The position numbers were made by a program, and so were the translations under genes. This document shows, piece after piece, positions 50,834 through 59,130 of a stretch of DNA of 64,000 nt (the first letter of the stretch is position 1; each line of letters begins with the position of its first letter). The notes beneath the pieces are model-generated. The model was not told the origin of the DNA and made no database searches. It worked only from the letters and a program-made list of their open reading frames with translations. The stretch is from NCBI GenBank assembly GCA_964476565.1, contig CAYZBG010000019.1, positions 4,242-68,241 on the forward strand, written 5' to 3'. The stretch is from CAMAXB01 sp964476565 (GTDB taxonomy: Bacteria; Verrucomicrobiota; Verrucomicrobiia; Opitutales; Opitutaceae).

Positions 50834-51679
50834 GTGGTCATTGAGCGTACACCCTTGGAGGATGAACTGGGCGACGTGCTGGAGAAGGCTCTCCGGCATG
50901 CCGGCCTGACGGAGGTTGCGCTCGCGGAGCGGACAGGAATCGATGAGGTGCGGCTGCGTGATGCGATCGACTATCGTTACGATCTCACCCCGGACGAACT
51001 GCGACGCCTTGCCTCGGTGTTGGGGCTGAACGAAGTCGGCCTGCTTGCGCTTGCCGGCGGACGTTACGGCCTTCCGGAAATCAAGGGGCTGCCGTTCTGC
51101 GTGTATCCCCTCCGCATGACTCACGGCATTGGAGTGGCGAATGCCTACGTCATCGCTGATTGTGGTCGGGAAACCGGCATCCTGTTCGACACCGGCACGG
51201 GCGGAGAAGCCCTGCGGCGGGTGTGGCCGCCGAATCTCCGACGGCTCGAGGCCGTCTTTGTCACGCATCGGGAGACGGAGCATGTGGGCGGCCTGGCCGA
51301 GGTCGCGCGGATGTTCGGTCCGGTCCCGGTCTTTGGTCCGGCGGGCATGCGGGCGGAGGGTGTGACGGCCGTAGGCGAGGGAGCGAGTTTTGGCTATGAC
51401 GCGTTTGAGATCGAGGTCCTGAGCACGCCGGGACATGTCGAGGCACATCACTGCTACGTGGTGCGCGCGAAGTCTGCCCCCGGTGGTGCTCCCTTGCTGG
51501 TCTCGGGAGATCTCCTCTTTGCCGGTTCGATTGGCGGCGGGTACTTTTGCCACCAGCGGTTGATCGCCCAGGTGCGACGGCTCTTGGATTGCCTGCCCGC
51601 CTCGACCGTGGTCGCTCCCGGGCACGGCCCGATGACCACGCTTGCGCACGAGCGTCGGTTCAATCCGTTTCTGACCTGA
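50834..51679 (+). CDS. XRE-like HTH fused to a metallo-beta-lactamase-fold domain
   Basis: 281 residues from a GTG at 50834. The first 75 residues form an XRE-type helix-turn-helix (LEKALRHAGLTEVALAERTG, LTPDELRRLASVLGLNEVGL). The rest is an MBL fold: VANAYVIADCGRETGILFDT, the first metal motif THRETEHVGGL (144-153), TPGHVEAHH (His about 201), SGDLLFAGS (Asp about 226) and PGHGP (His about 264). The metal motif is altered: canonical HxHxDH is HxExEH here, replacing two zinc ligands with Glu. Either a different metal or a sensor fold without catalysis is possible. Cytoplasmic. Confidence 0.8.
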   Translation: MVIERTPLEDELGDVLEKALRHAGLTEVALAERTGIDEVRLRDAIDYRYDLTPDELRRLASVLGLNEVGLLALAGGRYGLPEIKGLPFCVYPLRMTHGIGVANAYVIADCGRETGILFDTGTGGEALRRVWPPNLRRLEAVFVTHRETEHVGGLAEVARMFGPVPVFGPAGMRAEGVTAVGEGASFGYDAFEIEVLSTPGHVEAHHCYVVRAKSAPGGAPLLVSGDLLFAGSIGGGYFCHQRLIAQVRRLLDCLPASTVVAPGHGPMTTLAHERRFNPFLT

Positions 51680-51744
51680 CCCCGGTTCGAATCGAAGGCG
51701 GGTTACGGGTATTCACCCGATCATGACGAACGAGCGTTCCGCGC

Positions 51745-52596
51745 TCAGGCAAAGCGACCGATCCGGGCCCGCACATCGTCCTTCAGCCGGTCGATTGCGG
51801 CGAGGGTGTAGGCCTCAAGCGTGAGGGCCGGATTCCTGAGCAGCGGGGTCAGGTCGATCGCCCAGGTTAGGGCTGTGGCCCGGTCGGTGGCATGGGAGGT
51901 GTGGAAGGTGGCGTTGGCCAGGCGGCGACCGAGAGCGGCGAGGTCGTAGCGTTTCCCGCCGGCGACCTGGGAATCGAAGACCTTGAGCAAGGCCTCCGCG
52001 AGGTCGGGATGCGCGCTCGTGTCGAGGGCGACCTTGTCGCTGTCGAGCAGCCAGTCGAGGTCGCGCCAGACCTCGCAGCCGAGCACGCGGGGAAGGGGGC
52101 GCCCCGCCGGACGCGAGCGCAGGGCCTCGAGGCAACGCAGCAGGACCGCGATGTGGGTATCGTGTTTGTCCGCCGGATTGTGCAGGTAAACCACCTCCGG
52201 ATCGCAGCCGTGCAGGATGGCGCGCAGGTCGGCGGCCACGCCGGGATGTCCGGGCTTTTTGACGTCCGCGCTGGGGTGCGCGAGCTGAACCTGAATGGCG
52301 TATCGGCCAAGCACGGCGGCCTTGCGCTGCTCCTCGCGGCGAACCGCCTGCATTTCCTCGTCAGTCAGATGGGCGTAGGGGCCGCTGCGCGGCGAGCCGG
52401 AGCCATTGGTGACGACAACCCCGCCGAACGCCTTTCCGGGGGTGTCGAGGCACGTCGTGATGCCGTCGTGCGCCATGATCTCGATATCGTCCTGATGGGC
52501 GCCAATGCAGAGGTGCGTGACGCGGGCGAGGGCGTCCATGGCGGAGCGGGTGGGGTCGGCCAAGGTGAGGTCGGCGTCGGTTCGGCTGAAGTTCAT
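51745..52596 (-). CDS. PIG-L family deacetylase
   Basis: 283 residues from the ATG at 52596 (a GTG 6 nt upstream is possible). The N-terminal zinc motif is AHQDDIE (residues 33-39; family consensus AHPDDE), and the second His set is KHDTH (144-148), so the metal site looks complete. PIG-L/LmbE enzymes remove acetyl groups from GlcNAc derivatives. It is the third gene of an operon with the NagB/PIG-L fusion and the ROK kinase, pointing to amino-sugar catabolism: deacetylate, phosphorylate, deaminate. Confidence 0.9.
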   Translation of the reverse strand: MNFSRTDADLTLADPTRSAMDALARVTHLCIGAHQDDIEIMAHDGITTCLDTPGKAFGGVVVTNGSGSPRSGPYAHLTDEEMQAVRREEQRKAAVLGRYAIQVQLAHPSADVKKPGHPGVAADLRAILHGCDPEVVYLHNPADKHDTHIAVLLRCLEALRSRPAGRPLPRVLGCEVWRDLDWLLDSDKVALDTSAHPDLAEALLKVFDSQVAGGKRYDLAALGRRLANATFHTSHATDRATALTWAIDLTPLLRNPALTLEAYTLAAIDRLKDDVRARIGRFA

Positions 52597-52625
52597 GGGC
52601 ACAGGGAGTCGGGAAACCCGAAGGA

Positions 52626-54044
52626 TCAGGCGGAAGGGGTGATACGCGGCAGGCTGGCGGCGGCGACAGCCTGGCCGTGGCGCCGTGAGGTTTCGTCGGG
52701 AAGGCTGATCTTGATCTGGGCGGCGATGTCGGGGAACTCCTGCGCAAGCACGGCGCGGGCGCGCTGCAGGAGATGTTCTCCCGCTGGGCCCGAGGTCACC
52801 CGGCCAAGAATGAGCACGTGACGAAGCGGGTAGAAATCAGCGTAGTGAGCCAATGAATACCCGAGGGCCGTTCCGACGGTTTCGAAGACCGCGATCGCCG
52901 CCGGATTGCCGGCGGCGAAGGCCTCTTGCACCGCCACCAGCCTTGCGGCCAGCGGGGTCTCCGGAGGGAAGGAAAAGCCTGCGGCGGCGGCGAGCCGGGC
53001 GACGCCTTGCTGGGAGAAATACTGAACCCCGCAGCCTACGTCACCCGACCATTCGTCCGCCGGGGCCCCCGGGTCGTAGTCGACCGGCGCAAAGGCGAGC
53101 TCATTGAGCCACGGGGTCAGGTTGCCTTGCGGCGTGACATAGCCCCCCGCCTGGCTCGTGCCCATGGAAATTCCGAGAACGGAATGATCGCGCAGGGCCA
53201 TGGCACCGGCCAGGGCCGTGACCTCGCCGTCGTTGATCACGACGAAGGGGATTCCACCCCAGCGTTCCTGCAGCGTGAAAAAGATCCGCCGGATGTGGCG
53301 GTCGAAATCGTCCGGGGAAACACCGCGAAAGAGCGAAGCGACCCGCACCTCGTTGTTGACGTAGACCCCGGCGGCGCTGCCGCCGATCGCATCGACCCTG
53401 GGCAGATGGGCGGCGGCACGGCGGAGGGAATCGTGAATGCCTTCGAGGTGGTAGGCGGGATCGCTTTGGAAATAGGGATCCCACGGAATCTCCTCCGAAT
53501 ACACGACGTTGCCGTCGATCACGGCGGCGGCCTTTCGATCGCTGCCACCGAGGTCGAAGCCAATCCGGCAGCCGTCAAGATGACCGCCCTGCGCGACGCC
53601 GGAGCCTGTTGCTGTCAGGGTAGGAACGGTCGGCGCCGTCTCGATCACGAACGGCCGGCGGTAGACCTTATCGCCCATGAAGGCGGCATCGAAAGCCCGT
53701 GCTCCCCCGGGTGCGTACTGGCTGGCGAGGCCGGGAACAATCTCGGGGGCTCCCGTGACAGCCACCCGGGCGGCGCCGCGTTGCCAAAGCAAGAACTTCA
53801 ACATCCGCTCCACGTAGCGCAGGGTCAGGGGAGCATCAGGATGGTCGGCGGGAAGGAGAGGTGAGGTGTAGTGCGAGTAGAATCCCCCGTCCTGGGCGAG
53901 GCTGAGGGTGATCTCACGGCGGCGTGGGGCATGGGCCGCCGCCTCGCGATAGGCCCGGTTCCAAAGCGCGGCCGGCATGAAGCCGGGCGAGAGGGACGAG
54001 GCATGACGGGGAACCGGCAGGACGAACCGGGTGGTGGCGGGCAT
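52626..54044 (-). CDS. ROK-type sugar kinase, large form
   Basis: 472 residues from the ATG at 54044 (MPATTRFVLPVPRHASSLSP). An N-terminal module of about 155 residues, unusual for ROK proteins, precedes the actin-like fold. The phosphate-1 motif is IGFDLGGSDRKAAAV (about 163), followed by DAIGGSAAGVYVNNEVRV, FVVINDGEVTALAGAMAL (catalytic Asp region) and LGISMGTSQAGGYV. The classical CxCGxxGC zinc motif of ROK enzymes is absent, as in some glucokinase-like relatives. Middle gene of the amino-sugar operon; likely phosphorylates a hexose or hexosamine. Confidence 0.82.
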   Translation of the reverse strand: MPATTRFVLPVPRHASSLSPGFMPAALWNRAYREAAAHAPRRREITLSLAQDGGFYSHYTSPLLPADHPDAPLTLRYVERMLKFLLWQRGAARVAVTGAPEIVPGLASQYAPGGARAFDAAFMGDKVYRRPFVIETAPTVPTLTATGSGVAQGGHLDGCRIGFDLGGSDRKAAAVIDGNVVYSEEIPWDPYFQSDPAYHLEGIHDSLRRAAAHLPRVDAIGGSAAGVYVNNEVRVASLFRGVSPDDFDRHIRRIFFTLQERWGGIPFVVINDGEVTALAGAMALRDHSVLGISMGTSQAGGYVTPQGNLTPWLNELAFAPVDYDPGAPADEWSGDVGCGVQYFSQQGVARLAAAAGFSFPPETPLAARLVAVQEAFAAGNPAAIAVFETVGTALGYSLAHYADFYPLRHVLILGRVTSGPAGEHLLQRARAVLAQEFPDIAAQIKISLPDETSRRHGQAVAAASLPRITPSA

Positions 54045-54087
54045 GACGTGAGGATCGCAGGACGGTATGCAGGGCAGGTCAAAACCC

Positions 54088-55995
54088 TCACGGACGGTGG
54101 CGTTGGAAGGCCTCGATCGCGGCATACTCGGCCAGGCCCAGGGCATCGTAGTCCTCGGCCGTCGTACGATTGTTCGCCTCGGCCTGCTGCCAGGACTCGC
54201 GCAGGGTCGAGTCGGTGAGCGGGGTTTGGCTGCGCTGACTCTTGTGCTGGTAGATCGCCTGGATCTTCCATGCGAGTTCGGTGGGACTCAGCGGTACGGC
54301 CATGTCGATCTCCGCCGGGTTCCAAGGACGGGTGGGAGGACGGTACAGCCAGACGCGGCAATCGTTCGACCATGGTTCATGGCGAATCCGATCGAGGGCC
54401 TGCCGGATCAACGCCCAGGATACCGCGGAAACAGCACTCGGATCGTCCAAATGCCCGGTGGCAAAAATCTGATGCGGACGCAGCTGGCCAAGCAGATCAA
54501 CCAGGGCCGAAAGATCAGCGGACTCCGGGCGGAACTGGCGATAGCGTCCCAGCTCGTAGAACGGCAGATCCAGGAAGCGAATACGATCGGCCGCGATCCG
54601 GCTGGCGCGCAAGGCGGCACGCGCTTCGTTGCGCCGGATCAGCCCCTTGAAGCGCCGAACCTCGCGCGTGTCCGGTTCGAGCAGCGTCTTTCCCTCCAAG
54701 TGGGCGCGTACCCGCTGGGCCAACGTGGATGACCTGCGGTCGGCGTCGGCGCTGTGCTCAATCTCGAGGGCAAGGTCCGCCGCCATCACCGCCTCCTCAT
54801 CCGGCACCGCAAGATTGCCCGAGGTCAGATAGGCAACCGTGACCTCGTGCCCTTGATCGGTGAGACGCCGCAAGGTGCCACCCATCCCGAGGATGTCGTC
54901 GGACGGCTCCGGGCTGAAGATCAGCACCCGTTTGGGGTGCGGCTGGGCCCGCTCGGGGCGGTGAGTATCGTCCGCGTTCGGTTTCCCACCCGGCCAGCCG
55001 GTGATGGTATGCTGAAGTTCGTTGAAGATGCGGATGTTGAGGGTGTAGGCGGGCCCCTGTTCCGTGAGCAGGTCGGCCATCCCGTGTTCCGTGAAGTCCT
55101 CATCGACCAGCTTGAGCACCGGCTTTCCGACTTTGCGCGAGAGCCACACGACGGCCCGGCGGGTGGTGGGCGTGTCCCAGGCAACCGGGCCCACGAGCCA
55201 GGGATGCTTGAATCGGGTCAGCTCAGAGGCGGCGGCCCGGTCGAGGACAAAACGGACGTCGGGATGGCCCTGCAGCAGGCTGGCGGGCAGGGCCTCGGCG
55301 GGTGCCTGCTCAACCGCCTGGGCGACCACTGCGGCCTTGGCCTCGCCCCAGGCAAGGAGAACGATCCGTCGGGCAGAGAGGATGGTGCCAACGCCCATGG
55401 TGATGGCATGACGCGGCACATTGGCTTCGCCCAGAAAGTCGCGCGCGGCGTCGCGTCGCGTGAGCGAATCAAGCGTAACCAGGCGCGTACGGCTGTCACG
55501 GCTCGACCCTGGTTCGTTGAACCCGACGTGACCGGTACGGCCGATGCCGAGGATCTGAAAATCGATACCGCCCGCCGCAGCGATGGCGGCCTCGTACGCC
55601 TGGCAGGCCGTGAACACTTCGTTCCGTGGCGTCAGCCCCGAGGGCACGTGAACCTGGGCGGCAGGCAGATCAACATGGCCAAAAAACTGTTCCTGCATGA
55701 AGCGGCGGTAGCTCTCGGGGTGGTTCGCCGGCAGGCCATGGTACTCGTCGAGGTTAAAGGTGACGACGTTGGCAAAGCTCAGGCCTTCATCCCGGTGCAG
55801 GCGAATCAGTTCACGGTAGAGCCGCACTGGCGTGGAACCCGTGGCGAGGCCGAGCACCGCGGTGCGCCCGGCCGCCGCTCGCTCACGAATCAGCGCAGCG
55901 ATCTCGCCGGCCACCCGGCTCGCAGCCTCGTCGGCCGTGGCGTAAACGTCGCAGAGCAGGCGTTCGCGTTGTTGATTTTCGGCTATTGCAGGCAT
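54088..55995 (-). CDS. nagB: glucosamine-6-phosphate deaminase fused to a PIG-L domain
   Basis: 635 residues from the ATG at 55995. The N-terminal 320 residues are NagB-like: LGLATGSTPVRLYRELIR, TFNLDEYHGLP (catalytic Asp) and GIGRTGHVGFNEPGSS (His and Glu kept; the position of E. coli Asp141 is Thr, as I recall for this long subgroup). The C-terminal 280 residues are a PIG-L fold starting FSPEPSDDILGMGGTL, where the zinc-binding His of the SPHPDD motif is Glu; the distal region ATGHLDDPSAVSAV also lacks the expected second His pair. So the deaminase half should work, and the deacetylase half may not. First gene of the operon. Confidence 0.88.
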   Translation of the reverse strand: MPAIAENQQRERLLCDVYATADEAASRVAGEIAALIRERAAAGRTAVLGLATGSTPVRLYRELIRLHRDEGLSFANVVTFNLDEYHGLPANHPESYRRFMQEQFFGHVDLPAAQVHVPSGLTPRNEVFTACQAYEAAIAAAGGIDFQILGIGRTGHVGFNEPGSSRDSRTRLVTLDSLTRRDAARDFLGEANVPRHAITMGVGTILSARRIVLLAWGEAKAAVVAQAVEQAPAEALPASLLQGHPDVRFVLDRAAASELTRFKHPWLVGPVAWDTPTTRRAVVWLSRKVGKPVLKLVDEDFTEHGMADLLTEQGPAYTLNIRIFNELQHTITGWPGGKPNADDTHRPERAQPHPKRVLIFSPEPSDDILGMGGTLRRLTDQGHEVTVAYLTSGNLAVPDEEAVMAADLALEIEHSADADRRSSTLAQRVRAHLEGKTLLEPDTREVRRFKGLIRRNEARAALRASRIAADRIRFLDLPFYELGRYRQFRPESADLSALVDLLGQLRPHQIFATGHLDDPSAVSAVSWALIRQALDRIRHEPWSNDCRVWLYRPPTRPWNPAEIDMAVPLSPTELAWKIQAIYQHKSQRSQTPLTDSTLRESWQQAEANNRTTAEDYDALGLAEYAAIEAFQRHRP

Positions 55996-56045
55996 GGGCG
56001 CAGGGGTGAAGGCCAGTATTCTAGCGGGCTCGACGTGCGAATAAA

Positions 56046-56957
56046 ATGCCAATAATGATGGACGTTTTAACAGTTATGCCTCCAGCAATACCCTCTTGGA
56101 AGGCCCTGGCGCGAGCAGTGCGAGAGCTGCCCAGTCCGGCCCATCCGTTGCGCGGGCAGCGGCGGCCGGCGCCTCTGCTGCCGGAGAACATCATTTGCTT
56201 CCAGCGCCGTCACACCGACGAACTGGCCCATCCCCGCGAGGGGCGGGCGCTTCACCACCGGCACGTCCTGATTGTGCCGCTCCAAGGGGAGGCGGTCGTT
56301 TGTGCGGACGACCGTGAACTCCGGCTTTCGCCCGGCCGGGGAACCGTCGTCCTTCCGTATCAGTTTCATCATTACAAGATCTCCGGCCGTCCGCGTCGGA
56401 TCCACTGGCTCTTTGTGACGTTTGAGTATCCCCAGGGGGTCGTCCTCGAAGGATTGCGCGGCCGTACGTTCGCGGTGACGGGCGAAATGGCGTCCCAATT
56501 GTCGCTCCTGGTGCGGAAGGGGGCCGGCCCTGCCGAACTTCGGCTTGCGCTGCTGCTGTCACTTTTCTCGCCGGGCTCCGAGGCACTGCCGGGGCCGGAT
56601 GCCGGCCGCCTGCTCTGGTCGCAGGTCAATCATGCGGTGCAGGCGCGTCGCCCAAGGATCCCCACCGTACGGGAACTGGCGTCGGAGGTGGGCGTGTGCG
56701 CCAGCCACCTGCGCGCGCGATTCAAGGCGTCCTGTGGCATCAGTTTGGGGCGCCATGTGCGCACGTTGCGGCTGGAGCGGGCGGGGGCCTTGCTGCGCAT
56801 GACGGCACTCCGCGTGTCCGAGGTGGCGGAACAATGCGGGTATCCGTCGGTTTACAGTTTCAGTCGGGCCTTCCGGACTCAGTTCGGCCGCTCGCCCCGG
56901 GCGTTTCGGCAAGCCCAGACGGTGCGTGCCGGCAATGGCCGGCGGTTAGGCGGATAG
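56046..56957 (+). CDS. AraC-family transcriptional regulator
   Basis: 303 residues, divergent from nagB with 50 bp between starts; an alternative ATG lies 9 nt into the gene. The N-terminal cupin-like sensor (about 60-140: HHRHVLIVPLQGEAVVCADD, VVLPYQFHHYKISG) is followed by two helix-turn-helix motifs: TVRELASEVGVCASHLRARF and RVSEVAEQCGYPSVYSFSRA, ending FRTQFGRSPRAFRQ. Probably controls the amino-sugar operon from the shared intergenic region. Confidence 0.9.
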   Translation: MPIMMDVLTVMPPAIPSWKALARAVRELPSPAHPLRGQRRPAPLLPENIICFQRRHTDELAHPREGRALHHRHVLIVPLQGEAVVCADDRELRLSPGRGTVVLPYQFHHYKISGRPRRIHWLFVTFEYPQGVVLEGLRGRTFAVTGEMASQLSLLVRKGAGPAELRLALLLSLFSPGSEALPGPDAGRLLWSQVNHAVQARRPRIPTVRELASEVGVCASHLRARFKASCGISLGRHVRTLRLERAGALLRMTALRVSEVAEQCGYPSVYSFSRAFRTQFGRSPRAFRQAQTVRAGNGRRLGG

Positions 56958-57020
56958 CGGCGGAGCGATGGATCCAAGATTGACCTGCAAGCGTATGGCG
57001 ATGAGCTCTGCGTCCCCCCT

Positions 57021-58142
57021 ATGCCGACCGTTGACGTTTCATCTTCTCCTCCAGCCATTCACGTCGCCTTTCCTGCCGGAAAAGGTGCCTCACAGCTCGA
57101 AGATCTGCTGCGACAATGGGCGCAGACCACACCTCCCTGGGATTTAATGCGGCCGCTGCCGTCGTCGCGTGCCATCGGTATCCTTTACGGCATCTCCAAT
57201 GTCAGTGTCTGTCGGTTGCTGAAACGCCTCGAACTCGAACAGGTCGTCTGGCAAGGCGCCAACGGCCGGTATTTTCTTCCGGCCAGCCGCAGCTTGCTGC
57301 AGCGGCCGAAGAATTACGCGTGTCTTTCGGCTGCTGCAGGGACCTCGGGTTACGAACCATCGGAGATCATGGCTGCGTGGTCACGGAGGATCGATGCTCG
57401 GGATTCCTCGACGCGGGTGGTGCACCACGAGGCCGAAGTGGAACGGGAGGGCGATCCGATGCAGACAGACGGGATCGTTGCGGCACAACGCCGTTTCCTT
57501 CGGGACTTCTTTGCCGACCCGCAGGGAGCATGGGACGGGTTGCTCTTCGACGCGTATTGGCGTGACGAAGCGCTCGCAGCGTTTCCGCACCGGCTGAGCC
57601 AGGCCGTGATGGTCGGTCGGGCGTCCGCGCTCGCAACCATGGCGTCGGTGTCGATGGACGTCGACGCAGCGGCTCTGCTGGGGCTCGCCCACCTTTATGC
57701 CCGCGGTTACCGCGAGATCCGAGTGGTGGGCTCGACCTGCCCCAAGCTTCCTCAGCGGCAGCTCGTCGCGGCGCTGGGGCGGGCCGCGGAGCGGCTCGGG
57801 ATGCGTGATGCGGCAATGCTTCGGCCTGTGTCCGTGGAGGACGTTGACCGTGAGGGACGTGATCGAATCCCTCACACAGGGATCGAGGCCATGGGGCTGT
57901 TTTGTCTGGACGAACTGGCGGCAGAAGAAGCGGCCCGGCGTACTCAACCTTCTCGCGCAACGGAGACGCGGCGATGGGGAATCCTGGCGGCTGCGAGCAA
58001 TCGCCGCCTTGAGGAACTGCAGGTGACCAGGTTGACCGTGGACCATGGCGAGGCGGCGCGTCGAATCGACGAACTCTTCCGGACCGGGGGACGTACACGG
58101 GTCTTGCTCGAACCCAGCCTCACGATCGGACGTACCACCTAA
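57021..58142 (+). CDS. GntR-like winged-helix regulator with degenerate LacI-type sensor
   Basis: 373 residues. The N-terminal winged helix (about 22-90) shows QLEDLLRQWAQTTPPWDLMR, LPSSRAIGILYGISNVSVCR and LLKRLELEQVVWQGANGRYF, a GntR-type arrangement. The remaining 270 residues resemble the periplasmic-binding-protein-like sensor of GntR/LacI hybrid regulators common in Verrucomicrobiota (AQRRFLRDFFADPQGAWDGL, LGLAHLYARGYREIRVVGS, TGIEAMGLFCLDELAAEEAA), but motifs are weak. Sixty-three bp after the AraC gene; likely a second regulator of sugar use. No effector can be named. Confidence 0.72.
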   Translation: MPTVDVSSSPPAIHVAFPAGKGASQLEDLLRQWAQTTPPWDLMRPLPSSRAIGILYGISNVSVCRLLKRLELEQVVWQGANGRYFLPASRSLLQRPKNYACLSAAAGTSGYEPSEIMAAWSRRIDARDSSTRVVHHEAEVEREGDPMQTDGIVAAQRRFLRDFFADPQGAWDGLLFDAYWRDEALAAFPHRLSQAVMVGRASALATMASVSMDVDAAALLGLAHLYARGYREIRVVGSTCPKLPQRQLVAALGRAAERLGMRDAAMLRPVSVEDVDREGRDRIPHTGIEAMGLFCLDELAAEEAARRTQPSRATETRRWGILAAASNRRLEELQVTRLTVDHGEAARRIDELFRTGGRTRVLLEPSLTIGRTT

Positions 58143-58147
58143 CAAGA

Positions 58148-58174
58148 AACGCGACCACTCAGAGAGGTCGCGTT
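58148..58174. terminator. hairpin between the GntR-like gene and tRNA-Pro
   Basis: AACGCGACC and GGTCGCGTT, 9-bp perfect stem with a 9-nt loop. On the minus strand it is followed by TCTTGTT, so it suits the tRNA; on the plus strand it follows the regulator stop by 5 bp. Confidence 0.7.
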
Positions 58175-58184
58175 GGTTTCAAAA

Positions 58185-58261
58185 TGGTCGGGGTGGAGAG
58201 ATTCGAACTCTCGGCCTCTACGTCCCGAACGTAGCGCTCTACCAGGCTAAGCTACACCCCG
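58185..58261 (-). tRNA. tRNA-Pro(CGG)
   Basis: Minus-strand cloverleaf with acceptor CGGGGTG/CACCCCG, anticodon stem CTACG/CGTAG, loop TTCGGGA (anticodon CGG), T-loop AGTTCGAATC, discriminator A and encoded CCA (58185-58187). Confidence 0.97.
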
Positions 58262-58496
58262 TTGAAGAGTTCTCCCATCAAACAGATCCAACGCATGCGG
58301 AGGATTGGCGTGAGGAGCGAACCGTCTCACCGTTGCCGGTGAGGGGGTCATGAATGGGAGGGGGCGGCTCTCCAATCAAGGAGAATCTTCGAACTATTCG
58401 GTATTTGGTGAGACCGGATAAACGCTGGCAATCACGGGGCAACCGTCCGCGGGTGTCTTACGCGTCAACAGGGTGGGGACAGGGGAGACACCGACG

Positions 58497-58538
58497 CCGT
58501 AAAAGAAAAAGCCCCGAGGCGCTGGGCCTCGGGGCTTT
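58497..58538 (-). terminator. Rho-independent terminator of the exbB-tonB operon
   Basis: Perfect 13-bp stem (58508-58520 with 58526-58538, AAAGCCCCGAGGC and complement), 5-nt loop, then TTTTTCTTTT on the minus strand. Confidence 0.95.
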
Positions 58539-58556
58539 GAAGGTCAGCAAAGCCGC

Positions 58557-59099
58557 TTACTTTTGGGCGGCTCCCGGGACGGGAGGCGGAGGAGGCATCT
58601 GCGCCATCGCGCTCTTGGCCGCACGCTCGGCGACCATGTCGGTCAGACGCTGGATCTCGAGTTCCGCATTGCGTTTGTTGATGCGGGCGAGTTCGACCTG
58701 CTCTGTCAGGGCCAGCGCCTCGTTGGTGCGTTGATCCTTGAGGCGGCGAAGTTCGAGCAGCTGAAGTTCGAGGCCGTTGATCTCCTTGGTGTAGGCGTCG
58801 GCCTGCTTCTTGTAGTCCGCCGTGTCGGACGCGATCTTGGCGCCGTCGGCTTCCCACTTGGCCTTGCGGTCCGCGTCCTTCTTGGCCTGTTCGGCTTCGC
58901 GCTCGGCGGCCCGTCGCTCGCTCTCCATGCGAGCCGCTTTTTCCGCTTCAGCCTTCTTGGCTTCTTCGGCGGCAATTGCGGCGGCTTTGGCTTCCTTTTC
59001 TTGGATTTCGAGCTGCTCCTGCTCCTTGGCGAAGTCGAGGTAGTAGAACGAGAAGCCTACCAGGAGGATCAGCGGGACAATGAGGTAAATTTTCTTCAT
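58557..59099 (-). CDS. membrane-anchored coiled-coil protein, second of a tandem pair
   Basis: 180 residues. N-terminal anchor (about 1-21, KKIYLIVPLILLVGFSFYYL) and a long Glu/Lys/Ala-rich coiled coil (about 25-160) ending in MPPPPPVPGAAQK. It shares with the next protein the pattern K-x-Y-I-x-x-P-L near the start and Y-L-x-F-x-K at the membrane exit, so the two are paralogues. No enzyme motif. As the last gene of the ExbB/ExbD/TonB operon it may span the periplasm as a structural or clamp element. No known family recognised. Confidence 0.75.
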   Translation of the reverse strand: MKKIYLIVPLILLVGFSFYYLDFAKEQEQLEIQEKEAKAAAIAAEEAKKAEAEKAARMESERRAAEREAEQAKKDADRKAKWEADGAKIASDTADYKKQADAYTKEINGLELQLLELRRLKDQRTNEALALTEQVELARINKRNAELEIQRLTDMVAERAAKSAMAQMPPPPPVPGAAQK

Positions 59100-59130
59100 G
59101 TCGTAAGGTGGAAATCAGGTTCGTGACGGA

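Noticed and set aside
54754..56055. 433-codon plus-strand frame opposite the NagB/PIG-L gene
   Set aside because: Antisense shadow; the minus strand has clear NagB motifs.
58326..58343. CTCACCG/CGGTGAG hairpin between tRNA-Pro and the exbB operon terminator
   Set aside because: Seven-bp stem without a T-run or nearby gene end; the 58262-58496 stretch otherwise shows nothing.
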